In this document: positions 11,419 to 25,000 of the stretch, piece by piece
Layout of the letters: each line of letters opens with the position of its first letter
Numbering within the stretch: position 1 is the stretch's first letter
Assembly: GCA_030704615.1 (NCBI GenBank)
Contig: CM060734.1
Location: forward strand, 31,822,042-31,886,041
Direction of reading: 5' to 3'
Length of the DNA stretch: 64,000 nt
Origin: Takakia lepidozioides
Taxonomy: Eukaryota > Streptophyta > Takakiopsida > Takakiales > Takakiaceae
Position numbers and translations under genes: made by a program
The notes under the pieces: generated by a model
What the model was told of the DNA's origin: nothing
Databases searched by the model: none
Seen by the model: only the letters and a program-made list of their open reading frames with translations

Positions 11419-12631
11419 CTGAAGATATAGTACACTGTGCACACCAAGTCAACACAGTAAGTCAGATTGCTGGCCACGACACACTTTTTGTGGAGTGGGT
11501 CTGAACCCTTTAATCCATTAGTCTTCTTGTTCAACACCAGAGCCCAAGGAGAGAGATACAGGCAAGCATGCATATGTGATTAGTGGCCATCACTGCAAGG
11601 GCTTTATATTTCGGGCTTACATTTAGCATATGTACCAAAACCTTGTCTGGGTGTGACTCTAGCTTGAGATGGTTTTCCTGCGTGGTAACATGTGCATGGG
11701 GTGGTGGATGAGGATGACAGGATTCCAACTGGCCAGGCCTACGGCCTCACAGAAACCTGTGCTGGTGCAACTATCAGTGCCTGGAAGGATCCTTCAATTG
11801 GTCATGTGGGCCCACCAGGACCCCATTGCTATGTCAAGGTATACCAGGCATGTTTGGGAAAATTGTGAATGCTTTATTGTTCACTCAATGTTTCAGTATG
11901 GCTATAGAAACATTACAAGCACTTTGTGTAGTTGACTCGCACAGACATTACTAGAACTCACTGTGGCAATTGTCTACACTTACAACTGTGGCACTATCTG
12001 ATTTTCTTAATATACTGGATGGAATTGCCTAGAGGTGAAATTGTGATTGGTGGGAATAGCATTACCATGGGTTACTTCAAAAACAAAGCCAAGACAGATG
12101 AGGTTTACAAGGTAGCTTCTTGCATTTTCCTGACTTGGAACTAACACTAGTTTGGTGTCCTTGGTTAATCTAGGTTGTGAGAGATGGATTATTTCTTCTG
12201 TAGGGTTGGTTTGTTGAAGTTTCACAGGCTAGCCACCTCTCTCTGGACCATGGGTTGTCACTGCACTCGGGAACTTTGTGCAGCACTCGACCGATATTTT
12301 GGAATCAACACTTGTTTTTGGTGGCCGTAGTCCTCAGCAGTTATAAAGTGTTTTATACTTGACCAGCACCTTTGACACACGAGTACTTAGGATAATGCTT
12401 GCAGGAAAGCAGTATTACATGCAGAAATATAAATATGGGACCTTTTCCAGGACCAGTAATTCATAAAGAATTTGTGCCTATAGCTGAGTTAAAACATACA
12501 TGGGCATCTATGTTTTGCAGTTGGATCTATGTCACTCTTGTGGGTGATTCTCAAGTAATTCCAGCATAGGTGACAGTTGGTCTATCATGCAGATGGTACT
12601 TACTTCCTTTCATGAACTTGCAAATGGATGA

Positions 12632-12817
<186 letters not shown>

Positions 12818-14295
12818 TAGCAAAGGTTAGCATCAGAGCTTCAGCATGCCAAACTCTATGAGGGGAAGGCTGTGGTTGTTGTGGGACCAGCAGGCTTCCT
12901 GGAGGTGTTCCAGCATCACCAGCCAGAGCCTCTCTGTGAATCACTTTGTACTGTGTGATTGTGAAGCTAATGTTCAGGACACCAGTGGCCAAGCTCTTGG
13001 TTCCAACCTTGCCATAGCTGTAGGTGTTGAACATGCTATGGGGGCCAGTAAGGTTCGATTTGTGTTTGTCTCCGTCTGTCTGTTTGTCTCTCTCATAGTT
13101 ATCTCAAGGCTATGGCCAACAATGTCTTATCCATGCATTCTCTTAGTGTTCTCACAATTTAGTGACTGCGATCCAAATGGTTTGCAGGTGGAGGCAGTGC
13201 CCCGAGCCCTTATGTTGAAAAACTCATGCTGCATGCCGACCCATTCCATAGCTATTGTGTGGCTATCGTGGTGGCAGTCCAGGCATCTCTGGAACAGTGG
13301 GCAGAAAAAGCAGGCCTCCAATATTCCAGTTTTGCTGACTTGTGTCTGAAACCTGAGACTGTCAAAGAGATTGTGACTTCACTGTCCAAGGTAACTGACG
13401 TCATGTGGTCATTGGCTTAATCCAGACTGAGTTAGAGATCAGAGCTCCCTTCTACTGGTGGTTTACTTCTGTCCTTTCCATCTTTGGGGTTGTCTGCTCA
13501 ATAGTGGAATCTGTGCTTTGCTGTTTGTGAAAATGTTACCTGTCCATGCACATCGCATTGGGGTTCTGCAAAAGATTCTGCAGTGTGAAAGAGCAGTGGA
13601 ATTAGGACAGTTTCTCAGTCAAAACTTGAAAAAATCGAATCATCTAAGTAGTGTGATCTGTTCAGTTGGTGTCACAAAACATAATAGTGGAAGCAGTGTA
13701 ACCCGTTTACACTGACTGCAGCTTTCTGCTTGGATGATGTTCTTATGGTCAAAGGTCAATTCCAGATGAAGCTCAATTCTAACAGGCAGCACTTCCATGG
13801 ATGATGGACGGTGTCTTTGGCACTCCTATTTTTGGACTGCTGCTAAACTGTAACCACGTTACAATCAATATCAATCGAGCAAGGATTGATGTGTTTATTC
13901 GATGATATAAACTTCGTGGTCCGCACTACCTGCAACCGCACCCAGATTGCCTTCACTTTCGTAGAAGAGAATGAGACACCCAGGTGACAGAACTCCATGG
14001 TACCAAAATGTACTAGTGTATCTTTAAGGACACTAAGACCAAGCTGTCCTGTGCGGAGTCTCAAGTCTCCTCTAAATCAAGTGCTTACAGATTTCTTGTG
14101 TTGGGTGGTGCTTGCATGTGGTATCAAAAGGTTGGAAAGCAGGGACAGCTGCAGAGATTTGACATCCCCACAAAGCTCAAGCTGCTACCTGATCGTTGGA
14201 CACCTGAAAGAGGGTTGGTCACAGCAGCGCTGAAGATCAAACGAGAGGCCATCAGAAAAGCCTTTGCTGATGACCTCAAGGCATTGTATCATTAA

Positions 14296-15616
14296 GTACA
14301 GTGTGCAGCTTGAACATGCTAATGTGGACAGTACATCTAGTTCAGCTATAGGTAAAATTATCTCAGGTGATGAACTGTAGGATAACATGTAACAAGCCAT
14401 AGTTGCAGTCGTCCTTCATTTGAGAAGGAATATACAACATCTTACAGAAGATTATGTACTTCTCAGGTGAGGATAGGTACCAGCCTGAGGCGCCAAAAGA
14501 GGACCAGACATGACCAAACTAGGAGACATGGTTCCACCCAATGGTGGCAACCTATTTTGAAGAGTAACAAGGGAGTGGACTCTCCACTGTATTGATACAA
14601 GTGACACAACTTTGAGAGGCCCTCAGTTCCTGCTTCTGCATAGCATTCATGAACAAGTTTGTGAGTTTGCAATAGAACTGTTTTACAACAGCAAAGTAGC
14701 TAAACAGCTTGCAGGTGGGAGCACTGGTGGGTTCCAGACACAAATTATCTTTTTAGCTGGTACATAGGAGAATCGTTGTTACTACGAGGGATCCATTCCA
14801 GTTGATCCATACCCCTTTGTAAAAAAGAGATCAGATGACTCGCCAAAAAACGAGGACGAGGCAGATAAAAAGGTGGGGTTTGGAAAAACAGACCTAACAA
14901 TTTGGTTCCAAGTTTCACTCTTTGTCACTCCTTAGGTCCAAGGACCTGTCTCATTCAATTCTGAGCCACTCCCAAATCGTTTGATAAAACGTGCACCAAC
15001 GTCCTCTCCCTGATCATACCAGCCAGGTCCCACCCATACACTTGATTGTTTGTGGACTAACGCAAATGTATATGACGATGTGAAACGATATGCTTCTAAG
15101 GTAAGCGTCAACACTGCCGCTACGTTTAGAAAGCAAAGCAAGCTCCAAGCAATCATCAACTCGCAGACACTCCGAAGATCGGATACTCCTACATATAATA
15201 CATCTCTCTTTCTAGGCTCGCCCCTTCCGTCTGGCTTGTTTTTTACTAGAAAGAGGAATTAATTCAAGGGAGCCAAACCTAGGGTGGGGTGATCCTCATA
15301 GAAGATTTGGCTGCTACTGTCTATCAAGGCTTCCACTTCCTTGTCCCCGGGAGATAAACGAACCAAGTAGTATACTTCCAGAGGGATGATACCATCTGTG
15401 AGACGATCCTTCTTCACTCTACATTCGGTACTGTCCTAAAAATTAGTCACATTTTCCATGGAGATCAAAAGTTAGCATGATAGTTTGTTATAACCACCCA
15501 TCTGTTTATGAGGCTACTCTATTCATCCGGCTTGGAAACAGGATTGACGGGCTAGGTCATTGGCCTGCTTACTGACTCTGTTGATAGGAACTTCCTCACT
15601 TTGGAAGCGAGCTTCA

Positions 15617-15650
<34 letters not shown>

Positions 15651-16096
15651 CTGGGAGACAGAAGGAAATTAAAATAAAATTTACACCGTCTGGGCACACG
15701 GGAAGCTCAGAGGGCCATGGGATTTACGTGGTAGCCATTGTTTAGCAATTGTGTCTCTGGTAATCTTGAACATAATCCATGAAACTCTTCTCACGTAGAA
15801 AAGTCCAAAAATGGGTAACTTTCTTACGCCTGAATGGTGTTCTATGAGGGTCTGAGCATTATATGCATGCATGTTGTCTTCTCCGCTGCCCTGATCATTT
15901 GCTCTCGGTCCACAGCTAGAGAGTCCAAGTGCAGACACACAGAGAACTTGCAATTATACACGAAGGAGCGGCTGAGTGAGAGATTTGGCAAGATGTGATA
16001 CAAGACTGACAACCCCCAACATTATATATATCGATCGTGCATGTAAGCGTCGAGGCTCTTGGGGACAATTCTCTCTAGTTATAGGCTTGCATTTCG
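14296..16096. other. Intergenic stretch with an (AG)n microsatellite
   Basis: No gene is convincing here. A pure AG dinucleotide run lies at about 15624-15650. Near 15050-15100 there is a short open segment followed by a good GTAAGC donor, which may be a relic exon but resembles nothing I know. The last few hundred bases should include the promoter of the CFAP57 homologue that starts at 16097; a TATATATA-like string occurs near 16024-16031. Confidence 0.45.
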
Positions 16097-19000
16097 ATGG
16101 CGCTCGCATCACTTGTCCCCCACCATATTTTTGGACTAAGAGGCAAGCTTAAGGATGCCTTGCAATTTGTGGACGACACCACTGTGATTTACCCAGCAGG
16201 CCACAATATTGTACTTTGGAGCATTGACCAAAAAACGCAGAAGATTATCTCGGGCACGCCAGACACGGACGGCATTACTGCTTTTGCCTTGAGCCCCAGT
16301 AAAAGACAAGTCGCCATAGCTGAACGCGCATATTTGCATGAGAAAGTACACCGAGGCTCCACTAGCGAGAACAAATCCCCGTTTGGAGGTACGCAATGAA
16401 AGACATATATACATACTTTCCATGTACTTTCCTAGGGTAGGTTGGGAAGGTGAAGGGCTCGACAGGGTTCGTTTGTAGCCTGAGGATTAGCAGACCCCAC
16501 TACGGTTTTCTCTGTCCGGAGAAAATGACATCATGGTGGACAGTTTATCACTTATAAAGTGACCGTTTCATTTCATTTCATATCTGTTGCAGAGACTGAT
16601 GATTACATCTCTCTTACTCACTCACTCACGCAGTCAGGCATGCATGAATTTCTCTGGACATGCACAATGTTCTTAAATCCGGTTGTTACGTGCTCTGGCA
16701 GGAGACGGAAAGGACGCAAAAGCAGGAACAGCGCCAGAAATCAAGTATCCTGTAATTAACCTCTATGATACAACAAACATGAAGAAGAAGAAAGTTTTAG
16801 CAGGTGGCTCGGAAGTGGGCGCACGTGAATATGTCTCAATCGCGTTCACCTCTGATGGAAGGATGATAGCAGCTCAGGGTGAGGAATATCATTTTCAAGC
16901 TGTCCAACTTGCTGGTGCACGCATCAATTCCAAAACACGAAAGTCCTTGACTTTACAAGATTATCTAGACCTTTCTTTACATGAATCTCTCCACTTGGTG
17001 TCAAATTTTGGAGATGCAAATCCAACCTGCGAGCCCATATAGGTCCAAACGAGAGAACTTTAGATAAGCAAAGAGTCCGAGCCTCGTGGTGTGTCCAGAT
17101 TAAGGGTTTGAAATTGGTACGTTTACAAATATTATACATGTATAGAGCATTGCGAGGATCTAAGTACATACACAGGATGACAGATAAAAAGCAATAAGAT
17201 GATCTGAGGACTTTGTGGGATTGCCAAGCCCATGATGTTTCAACCGTACTGCAATTGAACAAACCCTAAGCTGGTTGTGTGGTGCAAGGGGGTGGGCCTG
17301 ACTGGAATTTGATTGTGTGGAGTTTGGAGAAATCAAAGATCATTGCTACAACAAAGTCCTCTTCTCAAGGAACTGAGGCATACCAGGTTCCAAGCCTTCC
17401 TTCCTTCCTGTTATTACCACATATGTAGGATCAGTTTAAAGTATCATTGGCAGAGGCATCAAATGTGAAGACTGAGAAATGTTGCACACCTCTTATGATT
17501 ACTTTGGGTGTTGAAGTGTTCCGAATTCCAACCTTGTACAGCTCGGGATTCCACACTGTTACGACAATTCCATATACATAGATCTCCAGATGAGAAGAAT
17601 TGAATGGGGAACTTACATTCGATTATGTTGGATCAGGTACAATGTTGCCCAGCGAACCCGTCTATCATAACTGTCATTGGCGTCGGATTTGCGAGGACTT
17701 TCCGTGCGACAGACACAACTTTGAAGCCCATATCAACGGGAATTGGCAAAAAAGAAAACCTAGTGTTTATATGTCATACCTGGCTTGCCGACAAAAAGGA
17801 TGGCGACGATGACATCGACGATGACAAAGACGCTAGCGATAAGATTAAGGATGGAGCTTGCATTTATGCAATCAATAATGGAGAGATTCTCTACGTCGAT
17901 GGGGGTGAGGTTGGTGCACTTGAGACTTTCCTTCGGTTTGCTAGATCTTTTCTACCGTCTTTGCTGTCTTGAAAAGGTCTCGAAAAGGTGCGAACTTTCC
18001 GAATTAGCTACGAAGTAACGAACGGTGAACTTTACCCTCAGATCGACCATTTAACATGTCTTGTATATGTATGTCTGTACGTAAAATCCTCTCATCTGTC
18101 CGGCCCTCAGGGAAGCAATGTCGAAAGCCCCAAGTTGCAGATTTGACAGATCTGTGTACAGCTAGTATTTTCTCGTATGTCACTCAGATCTCTTGTTGTG
18201 GACGTAATTGTCTTCTCCTTCTCTAAAACTATCCAAGTTGTTTGAAAGAAAACTGTGATTTGACCCGTTGAAGCAGGGTTTCTCGCCATCTGTTCTTGAT
18301 GACAGATTGTGGCCACCATAGTCCCCGGCGATGCTGGAGCTGCAACGACGGAGTGTATTGTGCAATATTCAAAGGGCTTTGTTTGTGGTGAAGCTGGTGG
18401 CATAATATCAGTGTTCGGCAAACAAGAGGGGGAGGAGATTAATTACAAAAAGGTACATTCCTGAGCTGTTCAGTCAGAGACATCATGTCAGAGCTCTGCC
18501 TACAGTGTCTTTCAAAAAGGCTTAGTACATTTTTTGGATAAATATTCAACATGTGTCAACCTCCGAGTTGATTGTTTCCATGCACCTTTGAAGAAAATCG
18601 GATTGGAGTCTACTATTTAACAGTGGGATAGAAATCTGAGCTCTTCCTGCACCTCAGTGTGCCCCTATCCAACGAACTCCCCCCATAACATTCTCGCATG
18701 TATGGAACGCAGACGCACACCCTCAAGATGGACAATACCGGGGCTAAAGTATGTAGCATGGCTTTGTCGCCCAATGAAGACTTCCTTCTATGCACTATGG
18801 ACAGTCAGCAGCTGCTTTCTTTGCCTTTCCAGAACATAGACATGTTTAAGCCGGACGAAGTTCCGAAAGAGCTACTTGTGCAGGTATAGTTCTAGCAGTT
18901 TATCAGAATGGATCATATAATTCATAACATCTTTTCTATTGCATATCCATGGATATGTACAAATTAATTGAATCCTTCGTCTCGTCTTTCCCGTAAAGGC

Positions 19001-22000
19001 ATAGATTTATTCCCCATCATATCATTCTATAATGATGATTGGTAAAAGTGCATTTGATCTCGAAGAGATTGAAGTTGCACGCTAATCCAATTTGGATCAA
19101 TGCAGGCATTCCATTCAGAGGAAATCACAGGGATGGATATGTGCATACGAAGACCCATCATTGCAACTTGCGGCACTGACAAGAGTGTGAGGGTGTGGAA
19201 TTACATTGACAAGTGTTGTGAGCTTGCCAAATTCTTTACGGAGGAGGCGTTGTCCATCTCTCTACACCCAAATGGTACCTGCTAGCTCTCTCATCATCCC
19301 TAGAAAGGGTCTTAAAAGATTGAAAGAAGTACAGCAGTGTTGTGGGGTTTCATATGTTTGTACAAATTCTTGAACAAACAACTATTTGCCATCCTTCAGG
19401 GCTACATGTATTGGTGGGATTTAGTGACAAGCTCCGGATGATGAACGTGCTGATGGACGATATACGAATGGCCAAGGAGTTCAACATAAAGGGTTGCGGG
19501 GAGTGTGTGTTTAGCACTGGTGGTCAGTATTTTGCAGCCGTGCATAGCAATGCCGTTCACGTCTTTGAGACTTACACTTGTGTCAATTTGGGCAACTTAC
19601 GTGCCCACAGTGGCAAGGTATCATACCTTCTTGAAAACCTCTCCAGGTCCACTATAAGTCCTGTTTACAAGTATCAAATGCATGCGATGATTTGAGTATA
19701 ATTGGAACGGGGCCATGAATTACAGGTGCGAAGTATAGCGTGGTCGTATGATGACAACTACATCTTAACAGCAGGAATGGACGGCTCTATCTACGAATGG
19801 GAATTCAAAGATTTGAAGCGTGTGCGCGAAAATGTTATAAAAGGCTGCATCTACACGAGTGTTGTCAGTGTCAAGGATAGCAAGACATTTTTTGCTGTTG
19901 GATCGGACCGCAAGCTCAAAGAGTTGGATACTTTGGTCATCAAGGTCCATCTCGTTGCCAAATTAATCGCCCACTAACTCATTCTCTGTCACGGAATTTT
20001 CGCAGCTTTAATCAGCAAGCTTAAAATGAAACTTGGTACCACACTGTATATATGTACATTGTGAATTGCATGGAGATGCAATGTATTAGTGGAGTAGTAA
20101 TGAATGGTTGGCATGCAGAGCTACACAAGTGCTTATGCGCTGACCCAAATTGCTCTTCCCTTTGGAAGTCGGCTGCTTTTTGCTGGAACGGAGATCGGAA
20201 GTGTTCGAGCTTACAGATTTCCCTTATCAGGCAAGGACGCTTCTATGGGTCTATTCTTCTTCAACTCTTTTTACATTGCAAGTCATGATGGTAGGATTGT
20301 ACATATATGTTCGATAAGAACTTACAGCTGAATACTATCAATTGTGTGGATACATACATGCGCAGGCGATTACTACGAAGTACGAGCCTGCAGTGCGTCA
20401 ATATCGCGAATTTGTGTGAGTTGTGATGCTACTTTGCTAGCCTGTGCGGGTGAAGATGGCGTGTTGATGTTGTTTGATATACGAGACAAGGAGCGGACTC
20501 TGACGCAAGGTGCAGCCAAGAAAGACAAGGATGCTCTCGGTTGGGCTCACGAAGTGCTGGTGTCCCGCGCCGATGTCGAAGAAATGCGTCAAAGCTGCTT
20601 AGATCTTGAGGCTAAGGTAAAACTAGTTCCAATTGTTTTACTTGTGTGGGTTAGCAGTTTTTCCCCCGGTTTTTCTATTTTAGTAATTTTGTTTTTAATT
20701 AATTCATATTTGTTTCTTTTTTCTGTATTTCTTAGCACTGATCATGTATAGTATATGCAGTGCCATGCATACCAAAACTGTTTTTGTTCTTCAAGAAAAT
20801 TAGAGGGGGAATTCTACAGGGGTGTGGCCCGGTGGTCAGCCACCCGTGTACTGGCCTGTGGGTCTGGGGTTCAAACCCTGTCATCTGTCTCTGTGCCTTC
20901 GGGCTGGGGCTCTGCGCCTGTAATGCCTCCATGGCTCAGAGAGGAGGGTTCATTTTTTCCCCACAAGGCCCAATTGCTGGGGCTGGTGTTTCCTTGGAAA
21001 CACACAAAAAAAAAAGAAAAAAAAAGGGGGATTTTTTTATTAAACAAATATGAAAAAGGGGAGGAAGCCCATTCAGTCATATTACCGTAAAAGCCAAGGA
21101 AAACAATAACCCAAATGAGAAACAATTCCTTACTTTATGTTTCTTTTTCTTCTTTTTTTATTTGTTTTTGGTGAAAGGGGAGGAAGCCCAATAACTTTGT
21201 TCGAATTATTGAAGGGAAAAAAATTCTTTCCTTTATTAAACTTTATGTTCTACTCATCATTGGTGATTATATTTGCCAACGATTTCTATTACATGTAATT
21301 GGCTCTGGCAGGAGAAAATATAAAGAAATAAATGTGGGATTGGCGGGTTGGGGTGGCAGATTGCTGAGCTGACAACGTACTGTGACTATGAACTGAAAAT
21401 GAAAGAGGAAGAAACCAGCATCCGCATTAAAACTCTTACCGACAGTTTTGTCATACAATTGGATGAAAGTCGAGTAAAGATGGAGACTATCTTACAGCAA
21501 AAGGCTGAGGAGGTAAAATCTTATAAATGATTTCTTCTGTCACGAGGACACGCTAGCTTTGATTCCCAATGTTTTCGAATAATTTAATTGCATATGTAAT
21601 TAAAATGTTATCTCAAGTATATATACCGTACTTGCCTATGCTATTCATCAGGAGTCAGGACCCCCGGCCGGACCAATTAATTTTTCTTAAAGAAGGGGTC
21701 TGGCATGCTTTTTTTTAATTTCTGTTGTCCCAGACGGTTTCATAATAGATAGTATGTGTGCCACTAGTGCAATGGTATTGCAAGTAAATTTGGAAGGGCG
21801 GATCTGGGGATCGAATTTTTGACATTCGTTCCTGGAGGGCTTTATTTTAAAAAAATTCATTTTTGCATTTAATTTTCATCGGCAGCGTAGGCAGGTACGG
21901 TATATAGGTAGAATGAAAGGCGAATGAAATGGGACATTTTGTTTGTTTTTTTCTCTTGAAAATGGGACAGAGGCCCTGAAAATACAGAAAAAGACAGAAA

Positions 22001-25000
22001 GGAAATGGGATAACTTTTTTTTTCTTAATGGGATAACTCATAGTAAAAATCAAGGAAAAATAACCGTGATGGATATGCATATGCTGTTTCCAACAATGAT
22101 GAAAGCTTTCACATCTCGTATCATTTTGGGTTTTAATTCGTTATGACTTTTGTTTTTGCTTTTTCTGTTTTGGCTTTTTTGCAGAAAGGGACATCTTGAA
22201 TCACTTTGAAAAGAGTTTTACAGCCTAGGTGGACGCAATATTATTTCATAAAGTCAAAAATCTAAATCAGTTAATATAAGTATTATAGAAAACTTAATTT
22301 TGTGAATAAATAATTCTCATCAAAATTTTGAAATAATGTGTAAATGGTTCATAGGAGCTGGAAGTTGAGCAAAAGCAAATGCAACTTGAAGAGACTCACG
22401 CACAAGCCTTGTTGGACGTGGAGGAGCAATATCAAAAGAAGATGATGGTTGAGGTTGCTAGGTGATTGTCTAGATTCACCTTTCAACAATACTACACAGA
22501 TATTATCTACTCAGAATCGAACATTCAAACTGTTTCGAAAGAACTGCTATTCATGTTGTCATTGCCTCAGTGACAAAGCTTGATTAAATGAATAAGAGTT
22601 GTAGTAAATCTCTCCCGATGGTACATTGTCAAGAGAAAGTGGGCCCAGCATCAAACTTTCTATACTGCAAGTTTGTATTCGTTGGGGGGATCCACCAATT
22701 CCGTCGCTCCACTAAAACTTGGGTGGTCGTAGTTGTTTGACATTGATGTAGATACACATCATTGCTGCAAGAAAAAATGGCTGCTGATGCAAAATGGAAA
22801 GAGGAGACTGCAATCTTACTACACGGTCATGAACGAGCTCTTCAAGTATGCATTCTTTCCTGTGGATTCTTTCAAGTTGGCTTGCGCCACTTCTTTGATG
22901 TACAGAATGTCTTCAAAAGTAGCGAGGATTAATGACTACAGTGCTCAAGAATCCTACAGATCAATTCAAACGAAATTGTACTACTGTAAGGATTTTATGG
23001 TCCAGCAGTACTTGTAATATTCTTTGTGCGATCTGGAAAGAAGATATAGTTATGCCTCAGTCAATATATTGTCGCATGCATATGTGTTGTGGTTTGTTGT
23101 TTTCAGGACAATGATTTGCACTGTAAAATTCGGTGTGCAGGAACTAATAGAGGCATATGAAGAGAAGTTAGAAGGCGAAAAAGTGGCTTTCACTCAGCTG
23201 AAACAAGATAAAGAACAAGCCACTCTAGACTTTGCTGAGATCCAACGCCAGCATGAAGAGGATCAAGATCGAGAGATTGAAGATACAAAAGCAATGTATG
23301 CATAAATCGATCCTATCATCAAACAAATCAGTATATTTTGGAGATGGCAAATCTATATAAATGAAGTATCTGGCATTGTACATAATAATCTTTCACTGGT
23401 GGTCATCAGTGGTTATAAAGCTTTACTTAATATATTGAAGATAAAGTGTTTCATATCCAAATATTTCGTAACTTATGACCATACAAACCTCACAAATATA
23501 AAAGTACTTTAACTAGTTCTAGCATTAATAGCTTATACGAAGTTATGGAATTTTAAAAATCTAAAAGAAATTTTTAAGGACTTCAAAATTTAAGTTTGTA
23601 AATGGAATAAAACAAATTGAGGTGACTTTGTGTACTCAGCTATGAAGCACAACTCACACAAGAAAAAGAGATATTATTGGGAATAAAGGGAGAAAATGGC
23701 ATTATGAAGAAGAAGTTCCTTGAGTTTCAAAAGGAAATTGAGGAGCAACGAGAAGAGATCAAGATGCTTTTCCAGCAAAAAAAAGAGCTCTATGATATTA
23801 TTGCCATTTTTGAGCGCGATATGACGTACGTGTCTTCCTTTTTATTTATTTTATTTTTATAAATAAAGGGAGTGAAGCCCCGATCTTTTTATTGACGGGG
23901 AAAGAAATAAACCCCAGAGGGGCCATAAAGCATGCACACCTTGCGGTGAGGGACGAACCCAAGTAACCATAATCAAAGAGAGAACCATCCGAGTGGATGA
24001 TTTATTTATGTATGTTTTGGGGAAAGGGAACGGAGCCCCTGAATTGCATTGAAAAAAAAGGGGCAGTGAAGCTTACAGTGGGGACCAGATTTATTGTGCA
24101 TCAGTATATATATATATATATACACAATTGTTCTTGTATAATCCATTCACATTAAAATATACATGATTTGACTTAAAGTGTGTTTTTCTGCCAATTGTGT
24201 TTACATCTAAATCATTTCATTTAAACTCATACATATTGTAGTAGTTTCATGTTTTTTTTGTTTTGTTTTGTTTTTTAGTGGTGTTTGGATACCCCGGTGA
24301 GCCAGAGCCCAAGCCCGCAGGCATGTTATTCTCTTTAAGAACATAAATATTCTTAACACTATGTGGGATGCTGACAGTGGGTTGAAAAAAGACATACAAG
24401 AAAGAGATGAGACTATTGGAGAGAAAGAAAAACGTATATATGAGCTGAAACGCAAGAACCAGGTATTGCATCTGTTCTTTAAAATAACTAATAAAAACTT
24501 TAGCCTTACCTTAATTACCTTAAATGGACTCAGAATACAGATAATCAACTTACGGATTTACTGAATCTCTGAAACGATTGAGCTTACCATAGACCTGCAT
24601 TCAAAACTACCTGCACAATGATATGAAGCTCATTGAAATCAGTGGTGGTACTTTGCAGGAGCTTGAAAAATTCAAGTTTGTATTGGACTTCAAGATCAAA
24701 GAATTGAAACAACAAATTGAACCACGAGAGGTTGAGCTCCAACAATCCAAAGAAACAATCCGCAAAATGGAGATTGAGTTGGGACGGTACGTTGACCGTA
24801 GCTCAGTTTATATTTCTCCTCTTCCATACTCATATGTATGATGTTCTTACTTCATTTCTCTATAGCTTATCTTTTCTGTTTGGTTACTGGGTTGTTAGAT
24901 CGCACTCTGGACTTGCCAAGAAAGACTTGTTGATCGCTGAGTTGCGGCTCAAACTAGATGGCATGAATAATGAAGAGGTGAAATTACGTCGAATCATTGC

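Noticed and set aside
10724-11455. A separate acyl-CoA synthetase gene on the minus strand
   Set aside because: Only two consecutive exons are present and their phases complete the plus-strand exons, so an inversion of one gene explains them better.
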